64,000 bases of DNA from a virus, in the IMG/VR virus record IMGVR_UViG_3300001419_000004, positions 49,026-113,025 of that record. One strand, written 5' to 3'. The translations under genes were made by a program, and so were the position numbers. Numbering within the stretch: position 1 is the stretch's first letter; every line of letters starts with the position of its first letter. Shown here piece by piece: positions 42,959-51,950 of this stretch. The notes beneath the pieces are model-generated. The model did no database searches. It saw only the letters and a program-made list of their open reading frames with translations, and was not told where the DNA came from.

Positions 42959-43801
42959 TTAGGAAACCGTCATATAAAAGTCACCGCTAATTCTAGTCGA
43001 GCCATCTGGCAACAACACTTTCACTCTATATCGATACGTACCAATAAAAAATCGGCATGTATCGAGCACATAACTAATAACCCACGGATTACTTCTAAAC
43101 GAACCTTGTCTTCGCTTAATGGTTGCAGCCTCATTAGAAACAACCACTTCACCCGCATCAGTCCATATAGATATTGTAGGTGTTAGATATGGTATTATTG
43201 GTGCAACTAAGTTGTAATTGTAGTCATATAATGGAAGTGGCATTATACCAACTTCCAATGGTCTTCGCTCTGGCTTGCGGAACTTAATATCTAATGGTTC
43301 AAACCCTAACCGAATTGTATCCAAGCCGCCATCAACATACCAATTATCTGGATAAACCCAAAATTGATTACATTGTGTTAAAAGCTCGTCTTCATGTGAC
43401 GACAAGTCATCGGTGCCACTTGGTTGGGTCGAAAAGAAGTACCATTGGTCGAAATAAACATCAGGGACAACAGCATCAGACGGCACTGACCACACAAGTC
43501 TAAATCGGCCAGTAGACGCATCAGACCCTTCAATATCGCCAGAATCACAGTCCGGCGGCGTCGGACAATTCTCCGCTGGTGTTGCTGGGTCTGGCTGTCT
43601 AACCAACGGGGATGGATAAGATGAGGCTGCTGGGTCTGCTATATCGATAGCATCAACAATATTTTGGGCCGAAACACTCCCCCTAAATATTTCTACTCGA
43701 TAAATTGCATATGGGTCTGCCAGTTGGCCACCCATATAGAACGTAGCATCTAACGCCACATCTTGCCCGCGCCTAGCAGAAATACGATTATATGTAGCCA
43801 T
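42959..43801 (-). CDS. Virion structural protein (unknown)
   Basis: A 280-residue protein that is beta-rich (ALDATFYMGGQLADPYAIYR; YRYRVKVLLPDGSTRISGDF), with a Pro/Cys-rich loop (PATPAENCPTPPDCDSGD, about 90-107) whose closely spaced cysteines may bind or bridge. First gene of the 43801-to-40350 surface-protein operon, behind a late-type promoter motif. No family recognised. Confidence 0.65.
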   Translation of the reverse strand: MATYNRISARRGQDVALDATFYMGGQLADPYAIYRVEIFRGSVSAQNIVDAIDIADPAASSYPSPLVRQPDPATPAENCPTPPDCDSGDIEGSDASTGRFRLVWSVPSDAVVPDVYFDQWYFFSTQPSGTDDLSSHEDELLTQCNQFWVYPDNWYVDGGLDTIRLGFEPLDIKFRKPERRPLEVGIMPLPLYDYNYNLVAPIIPYLTPTISIWTDAGEVVVSNEAATIKRRQGSFRSNPWVISYVLDTCRFFIGTYRYRVKVLLPDGSTRISGDFYMTVS

Positions 43802-43813
43802 TATAAATCCTTT

Positions 43814-43828
43814 GCTATATATTTGAAT
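43814..43828 (-). promoter_or_regulatory. Candidate late promoter of the surface-protein operon
   Basis: The minus strand reads ATTCAAATATATAGC, about 13-27 bases upstream of the start at 43801, matching the TCAAATATA motif. Confidence 0.6.
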
Positions 43829-43851
43829 ATGTATATTATGCCTGGCTACAA

Positions 43852-44136
43852 TCAGATACTTTGGGTTCTCCCAGGACCCTGACTTTTTGCGGCTTTATTT
43901 TGCTCTTCGTGGTACTTCTTTAGCCTATTAACCCACCACTCTCTGTCTTCCGCAGTCAATGAATCCATTTCGGAAAAAGACATATTACCGTGCATCTTCA
44001 GCTGGAACATTTGTTCCAATACATGGTTATATTCATTCTCTAACTCTTCAGGATTGTCTATCGCTCGTTGGACGAAAAAAGCTTTCCGTAATCGGCAACT
44101 CCGCGCGGAATTCTGCCGCACAATCCGGGCATTCAA
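43852..44136 (-). CDS. Small baseplate-assembly-type protein, start or frameshift unresolved
   Basis: This frame overlaps the end of the gp26-like gene by 89 bases. From about 44060 onward it reads AIDNPEELENEYNHVLEQMF, then LKMHGNMSFSEMDSLTAEDREWWVNRL, a pattern of small phage baseplate or tail assembly proteins (gp28/gp51-like). The listed ATG at 44136 lies deep in the upstream gene and has no ribosome-binding site. A run TTTTTTC at the overlap could permit slippage from the upstream frame; a non-ATG start is the alternative. The C-terminal half is very probably translated; the true N-terminus is unknown. Confidence 0.55.
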   Translation of the reverse strand: MNARIVRQNSARSCRLRKAFFVQRAIDNPEELENEYNHVLEQMFQLKMHGNMSFSEMDSLTAEDREWWVNRLKKYHEEQNKAAKSQGPGRTQSI

Positions 44137-45037
44137 CCATTATAGTGGTGTCAATCCCTGGACTGCTTTCTTTTAAGAATTGCCTAATTGTAGCTGTATC
44201 CTTCGCGTGCATGCGGTCAACTAATGCCTTGATGCTGGCCCTGCTGCGAACTTCACCCTCAGCGTTAGCCCCACCAAACGCTGTAATCACTAATGACAGA
44301 TTTTCTGTAACGGTCTGGTCAATAACAATTTGCCTCTGTTGTTTATTGGGTGCCCCAGAGCGTACTCTCTTGTTAAACTTCTGCCTACCAGCAATAGTAG
44401 AAACATCACGCCCACGCATAAACCTGACCTTAACCCATACCTCTCGACCAAGAACTTCGGACATGTACGGCAGAACAATTTTAAACGGCTCGTCTCCCAA
44501 TGACGAATCCGGGAAAGTAATCGTTTGCGCTAACTCATTGAGATCATATTGCTGTACAGCATTTGTTCCGCAATTCGGACATTTCATAAGGAATTCATAA
44601 ATATTGCCATGCGTAATGCCTCTTAAAACATACAATAAGAATATTCTATCGCCAGAAAGCAGGTCTGATTGGTCAAATTCATCTGGTAATTGCACACAGT
44701 ATTTGAATAAATAATCAATTGACTGTCCAGTTTGAGCCAAACGCTGTGTTGCTAAAATTTTATCAGCATGTATGCCCATCGCACGAACTCGCACCACGCC
44801 ACCAGGTATCCTGCCGCTATAATATTCACCTCGGCTCGGAAGAGTGACTTCTTCCCATGGAATAAAGTCATCCTCATTCATACTAATGATTTCTTCTAAC
44901 AACGATTCAGCAGTAGAAGCACCCCTTACTTTATTAGACAAGTCTACTTTGTGTTGAGGGACTTTAGACTCCTCTGGTTGCTGCGTCATAGATACTTCTT
45001 CTTCGTTTTGGTCTTCTGGGCCAAGCTCATCTAGCAT
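44048..45037 (-). CDS. T4-type baseplate protein (gp26-like family) with zinc-binding cysteines
   Basis: A 329-residue protein. Family features: FIPWEEVTLPSRGEYYSG, VRVRAMGIHADKILAT, SDLLSGDRIFLLYVLRGITH, MKCPNCGTNAVQQYDL, and near the C-terminus MVECPDCAAEFRAELP. The paired CxxC motifs should bind one zinc. The pattern is that of the T4 baseplate protein family, which acts in hub assembly. A second ATG (MTQQPEESK, codon 17) also has plausible context. The small overlapping frame downstream may be made from it by frameshift. Confidence 0.75.
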   Translation of the reverse strand: MLDELGPEDQNEEEVSMTQQPEESKVPQHKVDLSNKVRGASTAESLLEEIISMNEDDFIPWEEVTLPSRGEYYSGRIPGGVVRVRAMGIHADKILATQRLAQTGQSIDYLFKYCVQLPDEFDQSDLLSGDRIFLLYVLRGITHGNIYEFLMKCPNCGTNAVQQYDLNELAQTITFPDSSLGDEPFKIVLPYMSEVLGREVWVKVRFMRGRDVSTIAGRQKFNKRVRSGAPNKQQRQIVIDQTVTENLSLVITAFGGANAEGEVRSRASIKALVDRMHAKDTATIRQFLKESSPGIDTTIMVECPDCAAEFRAELPITESFFRPTSDRQS

Positions 45038-45089
45038 AATAGTTCTCCATTATTTGCTGGTTTTATTTACTATCTGATGTGATGGTTAC

Positions 45090-45590
45090 TTAATTCAAGA
45101 TTGCCCACGTATATGCCAGAGTCACATTGGCATTATTAATGCCGCTAGACTCATATGTCAATCTTGAGAATGAAATTGATTTGACCCAACTATTATGTAA
45201 CACCCAACTATAAGCAGGTGTGCCATCCATATATTCCATAGCGATAGTGGTTTGTGCCATATAGGAATTTGCTGTTTTAATGCCTTGCTCTTGATTCCAT
45301 ACTTTACGCGATAATGCATCAAGCTTAGCACCAAGACCCTGCGTATCATAAAATGATAGTTTTATGTCTTGCCATTTGATGCCTTTTGCGAATTCATATG
45401 TAGCATGCCCGGTTTTAATTGATTCAGTACTGATCGTAAAACTAGGTAGATTAGCCTCTTTTAAGAACACAACTGCTTTATCAACGTCTTCACCAAGCAA
45501 CCTAGTGACATCCCAAGTATAAGTATATACAACATTCCGTGGAAGTTGTTTTTGGCCTTGTTGCTCTTGCGCTATTACAAACCCAGGCAT
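45090..45590 (-). CDS. Tail tube protein paralog 1 (gp19-like)
   Basis: A 166-residue protein beginning MPGFVIAQEQQG. It shares an MPGF N-terminus and YTYTWDVTRLLG, KWQDIKLSFYDTQG and YESSGINNANVTLAYTW strands with the two proteins encoded immediately upstream. These match the T4 gp19 fold: a beta-barrel with C-terminal SDIxxIxVTxxYD. It lies directly behind the sheath gene in the order sheath, tube, tube, tube. Confidence 0.8.
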   Translation of the reverse strand: MPGFVIAQEQQGQKQLPRNVVYTYTWDVTRLLGEDVDKAVVFLKEANLPSFTISTESIKTGHATYEFAKGIKWQDIKLSFYDTQGLGAKLDALSRKVWNQEQGIKTANSYMAQTTIAMEYMDGTPAYSWVLHNSWVKSISFSRLTYESSGINNANVTLAYTWAILN

Positions 45591-46159
45591 TATACTGTTC
45601 CAGGAGTCGATGGAGTTGGTGACGCTGGCCGTTCCAGCAATTTTTTCTCGGATGCAGAATCATACGTCAATGTAACTTGAATCGTCGATATGTCGCTATT
45701 AGCATATGATAATTCAGATGGGTCTACTTTCGATGGCCATGCATTATTTAAAACATATAAATGAATATCTGAGCCATCGCCAGTCTCCAAATAAATCGAC
45801 GTATTAGTCCTAAATTTATTATTTATAGTGTTAGTATTGAAATTAACTACTGGGTTATTATTGGCCCAATAATCAAATATTGAACTAGTAGTAACACCTA
45901 ATTCAAAATCTGCAGTTTCATAGAATTTGACATTGATAGGATTCCATCTATACTTAGCAGGCATACGAATTTGATTTTGCTTATAGTGCATATTATTCGT
46001 GTCTATTTGCATCGATGGTCGCTGACACGACAATGCATATAGTTGTACATTCGACAACTTATGGATTTGGTCAAATTCTAAACGCCAACGGTGAGTGCGT
46101 ACAACCTCCGTAAGACTGGCAGGGCCGCTGCCATCACCATTGATATTAAAACCTGGCAT
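45590..46159 (-). CDS. Tail tube protein paralog 2 (gp19-like)
   Basis: A 189-residue protein (MPGFNINGDGSGPASLTEVV). Shared features are THRWRLEFDQI, WNPINVKFYET and SYANSDISTIQVTLTYDSA, which follow the gp19/tube pattern. A Pro/Thr-rich tail (ERPASPTPSTPGTV) is absent from the other two. Start and stop overlap neighbours by one base. Confidence 0.85.
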   Translation of the reverse strand: MPGFNINGDGSGPASLTEVVRTHRWRLEFDQIHKLSNVQLYALSCQRPSMQIDTNNMHYKQNQIRMPAKYRWNPINVKFYETADFELGVTTSSIFDYWANNNPVVNFNTNTINNKFRTNTSIYLETGDGSDIHLYVLNNAWPSKVDPSELSYANSDISTIQVTLTYDSASEKKLLERPASPTPSTPGTV

Positions 46160-46171
46160 ACCATTCTCTAA

Positions 46172-46711
46172 TTACGCAGAGCCACCGACCCTTACAGCAC
46201 GGTCGAACCTGAATTTGACTTCGATTAACTGCAGGTCACTGGAAGTATAATCCAATGCCCCCCAGTTGACAGCCTGTGGCCAACCATTATAGATTGCCCA
46301 TCTTTCGCTATCACTACCATCGCCTTTAGTCATTTTTAGGATTGACTCAGTGGCCTTATATTCCCTCGGCACACTCACATTCATTGCGTTACCACCAGCC
46401 AATGTCAGGCATTTCTCAACCCAATCGTGCATCGCGCCGGATACATCCGGGTCTTGCTCAATATCATACCATGAAAGCGCAAGAGCTTCCCATGTATGCT
46501 TCCCAGCGAAATAGACCTGTTCTTGATTGTGGTGCATCGGTGGCTCTTCAAAGGTCAATGATGGCCTAGAAGCCGATTTTAAAACTAATCGAACTTCTCG
46601 AGCCAACAGATTCCCTGGGCCTAATGACTCAAAAAGCCACCTATGCGTACGTCTGACCTCAGACAAGGCATTCGGGCCAGTTCCTTCACCATTAATTACG
46701 AAGCCGGGCAT
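46172..46711 (-). CDS. Tail tube protein paralog 3 (gp19-like)
   Basis: A 179-residue protein (MPGFVINGEGTGPNALSEVR) with THRWLFESLG, HTWEALALSWYDIEQ and DYTSSDLQLIEVKFRFDRA. It is closest to paralog 2 at the N-terminus. It is the first tube gene after the sheath gene, 11 bases downstream, and is thus the most likely main tube subunit by position. All three are too diverged to be a recent duplication. Confidence 0.85.
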   Translation of the reverse strand: MPGFVINGEGTGPNALSEVRRTHRWLFESLGPGNLLAREVRLVLKSASRPSLTFEEPPMHHNQEQVYFAGKHTWEALALSWYDIEQDPDVSGAMHDWVEKCLTLAGGNAMNVSVPREYKATESILKMTKGDGSDSERWAIYNGWPQAVNWGALDYTSSDLQLIEVKFRFDRAVRVGGSA

Positions 46712-46722
46712 AATAACTCCTC

Positions 46723-49581
46723 TTATGCAGTCACAACGCCGCCAGCAGCTAGGACTTCCTGCGCGCCGAAGTTTGCACCAGTTCTAAGTACAACCAAGTT
46801 TAACACGATAAATTCAGCAACCCTAGTAGGCTTGATGAATACGCTCACCCAAAGCTCGTTGCGGTCAATACGCTCCGGTGTGTTGTTTGTTTCGTCGCAT
46901 ACAACATTAAATGCAGTCACACCACGTCTAGCAGCAATATCGCCCAGGAATGGGTTGATAGTACTAACAATCTGTGCTCTAGTTGCCTGGTCGTTCTGCT
47001 CGAACACAAAATTATTCAATGTTATAGATAGATTCTTCTTCAAATAAATCAATAACATTCTAACATTAACTCTATCAAGAGCTGTTGATGTTCTTTGGAG
47101 CGTTCTCTGACCCCAAACCGTAATACCTTGTTGTATAAAGTTTACGACTGGGTTAACAGCATTCCCACTACCATATAATGCATCCCGCTCGCCTTGGGTT
47201 GGATTATATTCAATATCCAATGCACTCAACAGCTGCCCTCTATTCAAGCCAGCAGGTGCAAACCATTGCTCTGTTTCGCGTTCAGTGCGTGCGAATACGG
47301 CAGCAACATGGCCGCATGGTGGGACCCAAATAGTGCCGCCATTAAACACATCATTCGTCTTCAGCCAACTCCAATATAATGCAGCATAGCTGGTATTAAT
47401 CGCAGCCGTTAAATCACTAGTTAGCATACCATTATGCCAGTCGATGGCTTGCTGCGGCCTCAAACCAAATGGCGGGTCAACGATATACAGACAGTCACCT
47501 CTATTCTCGCAGAATTGGACTGCTTGGGCGATGACCGGACCACTAGCAAAGCCAGGAATCAATAGCAGATTGAAGTCAAATGATTCTGGATTCTGGTATG
47601 CATAAATGCCAGTCGACAATGATGGGTTGCCAATAACAACAGAATCAAGCTCAGTACTATCTGCTGCTTCGGTCGGAATGCCATTAGCACCGCCGGTGAA
47701 TTCGCCACTGGAGAATGGGCTTGGATTTCTAACAGTGGTCCCTAGGTACGATGGTCTATTTTCCCATGTATAGAAATCATTACCATTCTCACCACCAAGC
47801 GAGGTGCCTGGATTAACCACATTTCCAATATATCTAGTGTCGGTAGAATCAAAACTCACATCTTCAACAACATCCAGAGTAGTGCCGCTACCGTCCTTTA
47901 AAGTAACTTTAAACCGACCAGCCGCATCACCAACACCCTCAGTGAAGACTGCCAAATCAATCGTATAGTCATCAATCCAAGTGCCAGGGTACTTAGCAAC
48001 GAACCACCCAACGATATTGGCGTAATAATCTGAGTCTAGCTCGCACTGCGTGCTAAGAGGGTCAGTATCACATGATGCTGGTTGGCTCGGAGTGGTAGAA
48101 CTCGACGTTGGTAGTTCTACTCTCGTATCAGTAAATGTTCTGTAATTTAGAGTATATGGGAAGTTAATGCCAAGCTCTTCAGCAAATCTTAGAGTCGCTA
48201 AATATGAAAATGTGGCCTGCAACTTTAATTGGTCAAAATGCCTGGTAGTTGACGTAACAATCACGACATGCTCAGTGCCGCCTGGTACAGTTAGCGCGAA
48301 CGACTCAAAGTAAGCCGTACCCTGCCAAGTATTATTGGCATCAATATTAGCCGCAACTGCACTAGCTGTCGTACCAGTAGCAACAGGAATGCTGAAATCA
48401 AATTGCACAGTCTCTTCCGCGCCAATCACATCTAGAACAACACGGTTATTTGAACTACTAAACCCATACAACTCTTGGTTCGTGCCAATCAAATAGCTTC
48501 TCGGAATATCATAAGTATATTGATCAATGCCAACTTCACCAGCAAATGCGCAAGTACCAGTTAATTGTATCCATTCTCCAGCTGTATCAGTCCTGATAGC
48601 GGGAACTTCATTGCCATCAGCATCCTCAGAAACAACCGCATCAAAATCAACCGGCCCAGCAGAATTAATGGCTGCTGCGAAGGCTGTCGCAGTAGTGTAC
48701 GTTCCCGCCGCAAGTGTCAAAGTCTCTGCGGTCGCACCTTCTACAACAACAGTCGCAGTCATATTATCCGGCTGGGCCGTGAAGATAATTGTATCATTCG
48801 TTCCAACAGCCCCGCTAACAACAATATAAAAAGTAACACCTAAGTCAGGAAGCGTGATAACATCACTTTGGGTATCTGGGCCTGTGCCAGCCGTCAAAGT
48901 ACCTGAAGTTATAGTGTCACCAGCACTGTCTGTAATTGTATATGTAGCACCCTCAAGTGGGCCTGTGCCAGTGGGGTCACCAGTTACTAAAAAGGTGTAG
49001 ACCTCATCCAAGCATCCGCTATAATCAACATTAGTGAATACTACATCTGCAGTTACAGCCCCTGCAGACTCATCTGCAATCTCTGCGTCATTATATGCAC
49101 CTTGTAGTAATTCACCTGCGCCTGTAGTTGTAGTACCAATAATCCCGGCATCATGCAATACCACTGGAGCAGGGTTATTGCCAGTACCATCCCCGACCTG
49201 CCTGAACCTGATAATACCGTGGTCAATACCAGAAAAGACCGATTTTCGGCCCCAGCCTTCCACTTTCGTTCCAGATGTATCAATAGCAATATCTGCCAAA
49301 TCTGCATCCATGCCGTCTTGGTGTTCAACCCCGACACGTTCTACATAACATGAAGCACCCTCTTCTAGAAATGCTATCACAGCATAACCTAAATAGCTCT
49401 CTGGGAATGGGTTGCCGAAAGTATCAACAAACTGCTGGGCAGATGTTATTAATGTTGGCTCATTCAACGGGCCTTTGCTGGCCACGCCTATAAAAGCTGG
49501 CCTCAATGCACCTGTCGCTGCGGGCAGAATGCTGAGGTCAACTTCTCTCGTAAATACACCTGGACTTAGAAAGACTGCCAT
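46723..49581 (-). CDS. Tail sheath protein (gp18-like), enlarged
   Basis: A 952-residue protein, well above T4 gp18 (659). The N-terminus FLSPGVFTREVDLSILPAA is the standard sheath start, and the C-terminal part contains WAVK-style sheath segments: TAINTSYAALYWSWLKTND, GTIWVPPCGHVAAVFART, FIQQGITVWGQRTL and DRVNVRMLLIYLKKNL. The extra length lies in the middle (about residues 130-600), which is Thr/Gly/Asp-rich and beta-like (DSAGDTITSGTLTAGTG), as expected for surface domains facing outward. A late promoter motif and GGAG precede it. Confidence 0.9.
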   Translation of the reverse strand: MAVFLSPGVFTREVDLSILPAATGALRPAFIGVASKGPLNEPTLITSAQQFVDTFGNPFPESYLGYAVIAFLEEGASCYVERVGVEHQDGMDADLADIAIDTSGTKVEGWGRKSVFSGIDHGIIRFRQVGDGTGNNPAPVVLHDAGIIGTTTTGAGELLQGAYNDAEIADESAGAVTADVVFTNVDYSGCLDEVYTFLVTGDPTGTGPLEGATYTITDSAGDTITSGTLTAGTGPDTQSDVITLPDLGVTFYIVVSGAVGTNDTIIFTAQPDNMTATVVVEGATAETLTLAAGTYTTATAFAAAINSAGPVDFDAVVSEDADGNEVPAIRTDTAGEWIQLTGTCAFAGEVGIDQYTYDIPRSYLIGTNQELYGFSSSNNRVVLDVIGAEETVQFDFSIPVATGTTASAVAANIDANNTWQGTAYFESFALTVPGGTEHVVIVTSTTRHFDQLKLQATFSYLATLRFAEELGINFPYTLNYRTFTDTRVELPTSSSTTPSQPASCDTDPLSTQCELDSDYYANIVGWFVAKYPGTWIDDYTIDLAVFTEGVGDAAGRFKVTLKDGSGTTLDVVEDVSFDSTDTRYIGNVVNPGTSLGGENGNDFYTWENRPSYLGTTVRNPSPFSSGEFTGGANGIPTEAADSTELDSVVIGNPSLSTGIYAYQNPESFDFNLLLIPGFASGPVIAQAVQFCENRGDCLYIVDPPFGLRPQQAIDWHNGMLTSDLTAAINTSYAALYWSWLKTNDVFNGGTIWVPPCGHVAAVFARTERETEQWFAPAGLNRGQLLSALDIEYNPTQGERDALYGSGNAVNPVVNFIQQGITVWGQRTLQRTSTALDRVNVRMLLIYLKKNLSITLNNFVFEQNDQATRAQIVSTINPFLGDIAARRGVTAFNVVCDETNNTPERIDRNELWVSVFIKPTRVAEFIVLNLVVLRTGANFGAQEVLAAGGVVTA

Positions 49582-49604
49582 TGTTAGCTCCTGTCAATCA
49601 TCAC

Positions 49605-49620
49605 TGCATTATATTTGAGC
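49605..49620 (-). promoter_or_regulatory. Candidate late promoter of the sheath-tube operon
   Basis: The minus strand reads GCTCAAATATAATGCA, about 24-39 bases upstream of the sheath start. It is the best match to the TCAAATATAAT consensus in the window. Confidence 0.65.
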
Positions 49621-49638
49621 GATAGCATGAAATTTAAA

Positions 49639-49851
49639 TTATTTCTCTTCTATAATTGAAATATCGCCTCGACCACGACAGTTTTCGATTTGCGCCCAAT
49701 TGAGATACGTTTTAGGTAGGGTCACTGACTTATTTGGGTTAAGTCTTACCTGGTGTTCCTCATAAAAGAAATCACCCTTAGGCGGCCTTACCTGCAACGG
49801 AATCATTTGTCTGCTACGGTTGGTAATCACTACATCTGTACTTGCTGGCAT
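49639..49851 (-). CDS. Small virion-region protein (unknown)
   Basis: A 70-residue beta-rich protein (VVITNRSRQMIPLQVRPPKG; VRLNPNKSVTLPKTYL). AAGGGAA precedes the ATG. It stands alone between neck and sheath genes with its own promoter motif (49871-49890), which suggests a virion component needed in quantity. No family recognised. Confidence 0.65.
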   Translation of the reverse strand: MPASTDVVITNRSRQMIPLQVRPPKGDFFYEEHQVRLNPNKSVTLPKTYLNWAQIENCRGRGDISIIEEK

Positions 49852-49870
49852 GATGAATTCCCTTGTAATA

Positions 49871-49890
49871 GAATTTATTATATTTACTCA
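49871..49890 (-). promoter_or_regulatory. Candidate late promoter of the small virion gene
   Basis: The minus strand reads TGAGTAAATATAATAAATTC; the motif overlaps the stop codon of the upstream neck gene. Confidence 0.5.
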
Positions 49891-50690
49891 ACCTCAATCG
49901 ATAAGACTGTGCCAACTATAGTTGGCATAACCTTTTCTGGAAGAGACAACCACGCCTCTGCAGAATACGATATTTCATATTTTACTTTAGCATGTTGTTC
50001 TGCAGACGCCTCTTTTTCACTGGTATCAGATGAAGATATCAATTTCATCTGTACGTAGCCAAAGTTGTGGTCATCTGTCACAGCCAATTCAGCGAGTGGG
50101 TTGAATCTAGTAAGTATCTGGTATAGTGCATATTCAGCATCACGTTTATGTTCGGACCAGATATTCAGCGTATAATCTACAATATATGGGACTGGTCTAT
50201 ATGATAAAGCCACCATTGTTTTAGCACTATTAACAAATCTTCTTCTTAACGGCCTATATGGCGGGGTAAATTTGTCTGGGTTATAGTTTTGTCCAGTTCT
50301 ACTAATTGATATAACCGGCAGCTTCACACGACCATGTTTTAATTCTTCATTCCAAATTTGTAAGCTCGGACGCATACCAGCAATCTTAGTCCTTAAAAAT
50401 CTATAAGAATCTTTCGTAGGAATTCTTATATCTGACCAATAGTTCTTCATAGCAGCATCTAAGTATCTAAACCCTGGGTCTATAAAATCTTCTATATCGC
50501 TTGATTCTACTCTGTGAATCTCCCAAGTGTTAGCAACCCGACCACTCTGAACATGAGAATTCTGACTCATACCAGGCGCGTATGGATTAATATGCGGATT
50601 CGGCTGTGTAGCACCTGCTACTGCCGCTGGCCCAATGCCACGCGGAGTATTCACAAACGTAAATCTGCTTCCAAATTCATAAACTGGCAT
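49884..50690 (-). CDS. Neck/tail terminator protein (T4 gp15-like)
   Basis: A 268-residue protein. The central block LSYRPVPYIVDYTLNIWSEH followed by KRDAEYALYQILTRFNPLAEL matches the style of gp15-type tail sheath terminators (IYELSIFTRYEDDMFQIVEQ in T4), which cap the tail and join the neck. The extended N-terminus (about 1-60) is Pro/Gly-rich and unrelated. It sits between neck and sheath genes as in T4. Confidence 0.7.
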   Translation of the reverse strand: MPVYEFGSRFTFVNTPRGIGPAAVAGATQPNPHINPYAPGMSQNSHVQSGRVANTWEIHRVESSDIEDFIDPGFRYLDAAMKNYWSDIRIPTKDSYRFLRTKIAGMRPSLQIWNEELKHGRVKLPVISISRTGQNYNPDKFTPPYRPLRRRFVNSAKTMVALSYRPVPYIVDYTLNIWSEHKRDAEYALYQILTRFNPLAELAVTDDHNFGYVQMKLISSSDTSEKEASAEQHAKVKYEISYSAEAWLSLPEKVMPTIVGTVLSIEVE

Positions 50691-50691
50691 A

Positions 50692-50985
50692 TCAATCTTT
50701 CAATAGTGTCGGTAGAACAGACCACGACCGTTTAACCAAGTTCAACTTATCAGCTACCTTCACCTCTTCAGGCTTTCCTATGAAAATCTTAACTGCATCT
50801 TTTCCGTCGCGATTCTTCTCATATACTATCACTTCTGGTTCTACTTTACCGCCGCTATCGTTGCGCATCTTCATCGCAATCTTATTGCCGACTGCTTCAA
50901 GTTTATCGACAATCTGAGATTTTAGACGCTCTTTGATAACGTCTAAAATCTTTGGGTCTTCTAAATTTGTCGAAAATTTTATCAT
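50692..50985 (-). CDS. Small neck-region protein (unknown)
   Basis: A 97-residue protein from MIKFSTNLEDPK, whose ATG overlaps the upstream stop (ATGA). Helical N-terminal half (DPKILDVIKERLKSQIVDKL) and a beta-like end. Probably a head-tail joining component by position; no family recognised. Confidence 0.65.
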   Translation of the reverse strand: MIKFSTNLEDPKILDVIKERLKSQIVDKLEAVGNKIAMKMRNDSGGKVEPEVIVYEKNRDGKDAVKIFIGKPEEVKVADKLNLVKRSWSVLPTLLKD

Positions 50986-51548
50986 TCTGGTTCTATAGTA
51001 ATGTCGTCCGCCAGGTTTTCGACAGTACAACTCCAATATAGCCAATTGTATCTAAAGTTTCCAGAGTCAAAAGCATTTAAAACTCTATACCGATCAGGCC
51101 GCAATGCAGACGCATTATATGGCAACTCAACCACATCACCAATCCGTATCATCCTATCGCCAAACTCACCGCGTACTTGTTCTTTCGAAAAGACAATAGT
51201 AGCTTGGTTCTCAACATCAACCCCCCACGGTGTAAGTTGTGCAGAGATAGGCTGCGGCACGAAATAAGCCTTCAATCTTTTACCAACTTTATATGTTGGG
51301 TCGGGGTCTTCTTCATAAACATCATCAAATGCCTCACTATCTGTTCTAACATATACTACAACCTGGCCGCCGCTTATGTTTATAATCTCTTCTGCTATAC
51401 TGCCTGCGAGACCATGGTCCAGACTTTCGCTGTCATGTAATTGTATAAGCGGATTAGACTGAGACATATCATCTCTATGCCCAATGCGTTGCTGCCCTGG
51501 TGCGATTCTGGTGATTGTCTCTGCCGACTTTGAAAATCTGTGTATCAT
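50982..51548 (-). CDS. Neck protein (T4 gp14-like, tentative)
   Basis: A 188-residue protein from MIHRFSKS, with GGAGAGG 8 bases upstream. VDVENQATIVFSKEQVRGEFG and IRIGDVVELPYN are reminiscent of the TIVFSK...RPxxGDLI block in T4-like gp14 neck proteins, and NWLYWSCTVENL is a beta strand near the end. gp14 with gp13 closes the head-tail connector. Coupled to neighbours on both sides by 4-base overlaps. Confidence 0.65.
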   Translation of the reverse strand: MIHRFSKSAETITRIAPGQQRIGHRDDMSQSNPLIQLHDSESLDHGLAGSIAEEIINISGGQVVVYVRTDSEAFDDVYEEDPDPTYKVGKRLKAYFVPQPISAQLTPWGVDVENQATIVFSKEQVRGEFGDRMIRIGDVVELPYNASALRPDRYRVLNAFDSGNFRYNWLYWSCTVENLADDITIEPE

Positions 51549-51949
51549 TCTTGGCCTCTCCATTGCGGCCTAGTAACACATGGATCAATAGAAAAAGCAT
51601 CACACCCAAGTATCTCATTAATCTCTTCCTCAGTGGCTGATTCAGAGCACAGTCCTCTTATTGTTTCATACCAATCTTCATGAGTGGTGCATGGACAAGT
51701 TTGGTCTTCACTAGGTAGAATTAATATCTTGCTACTGCCCATATGGCCTGAATTTGGGATATACTCAGTGTATGCACCTGGTATAGCCTCTAAAATATCA
51801 GCCAAATCAACAATAGCACATTGACACAATCCTAATCGGTTCATCTCGGCCATCATCCTGGTTGAAGTCAATGTACTCGTCGGCTCGCATCCTGGGACAA
51901 GAACCCTATCACCACGTATCACATTTAATCTGCGATTAATTGTAGCCAT
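51545..51949 (-). CDS. Small head-tail connector-region protein (unknown)
   Basis: A 134-residue protein from MATINRRLNVIRG (the longer reading lies inside the upstream gene). It has an unusual cysteine content (LGLCQCAIVDL; DQTCPCTTHEDW; GCDAFSIDPC), so metal binding is possible. It begins 1 base after the split neck gene and overlaps the gp14-like gene by 4 bases, in a tightly packed neck operon. No family recognised. Confidence 0.65.
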   Translation of the reverse strand: MATINRRLNVIRGDRVLVPGCEPTSTLTSTRMMAEMNRLGLCQCAIVDLADILEAIPGAYTEYIPNSGHMGSSKILILPSEDQTCPCTTHEDWYETIRGLCSESATEEEINEILGCDAFSIDPCVTRPQWRGQE

Positions 51950-51950
51950 A

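Noticed and set aside
44060-44140. Standard -1 frameshift from the gp26-like gene
   Set aside because: The -1 frame closes after five codons; only +1 or -2 would reach the conserved small frame, so a normal -1 shift is excluded.
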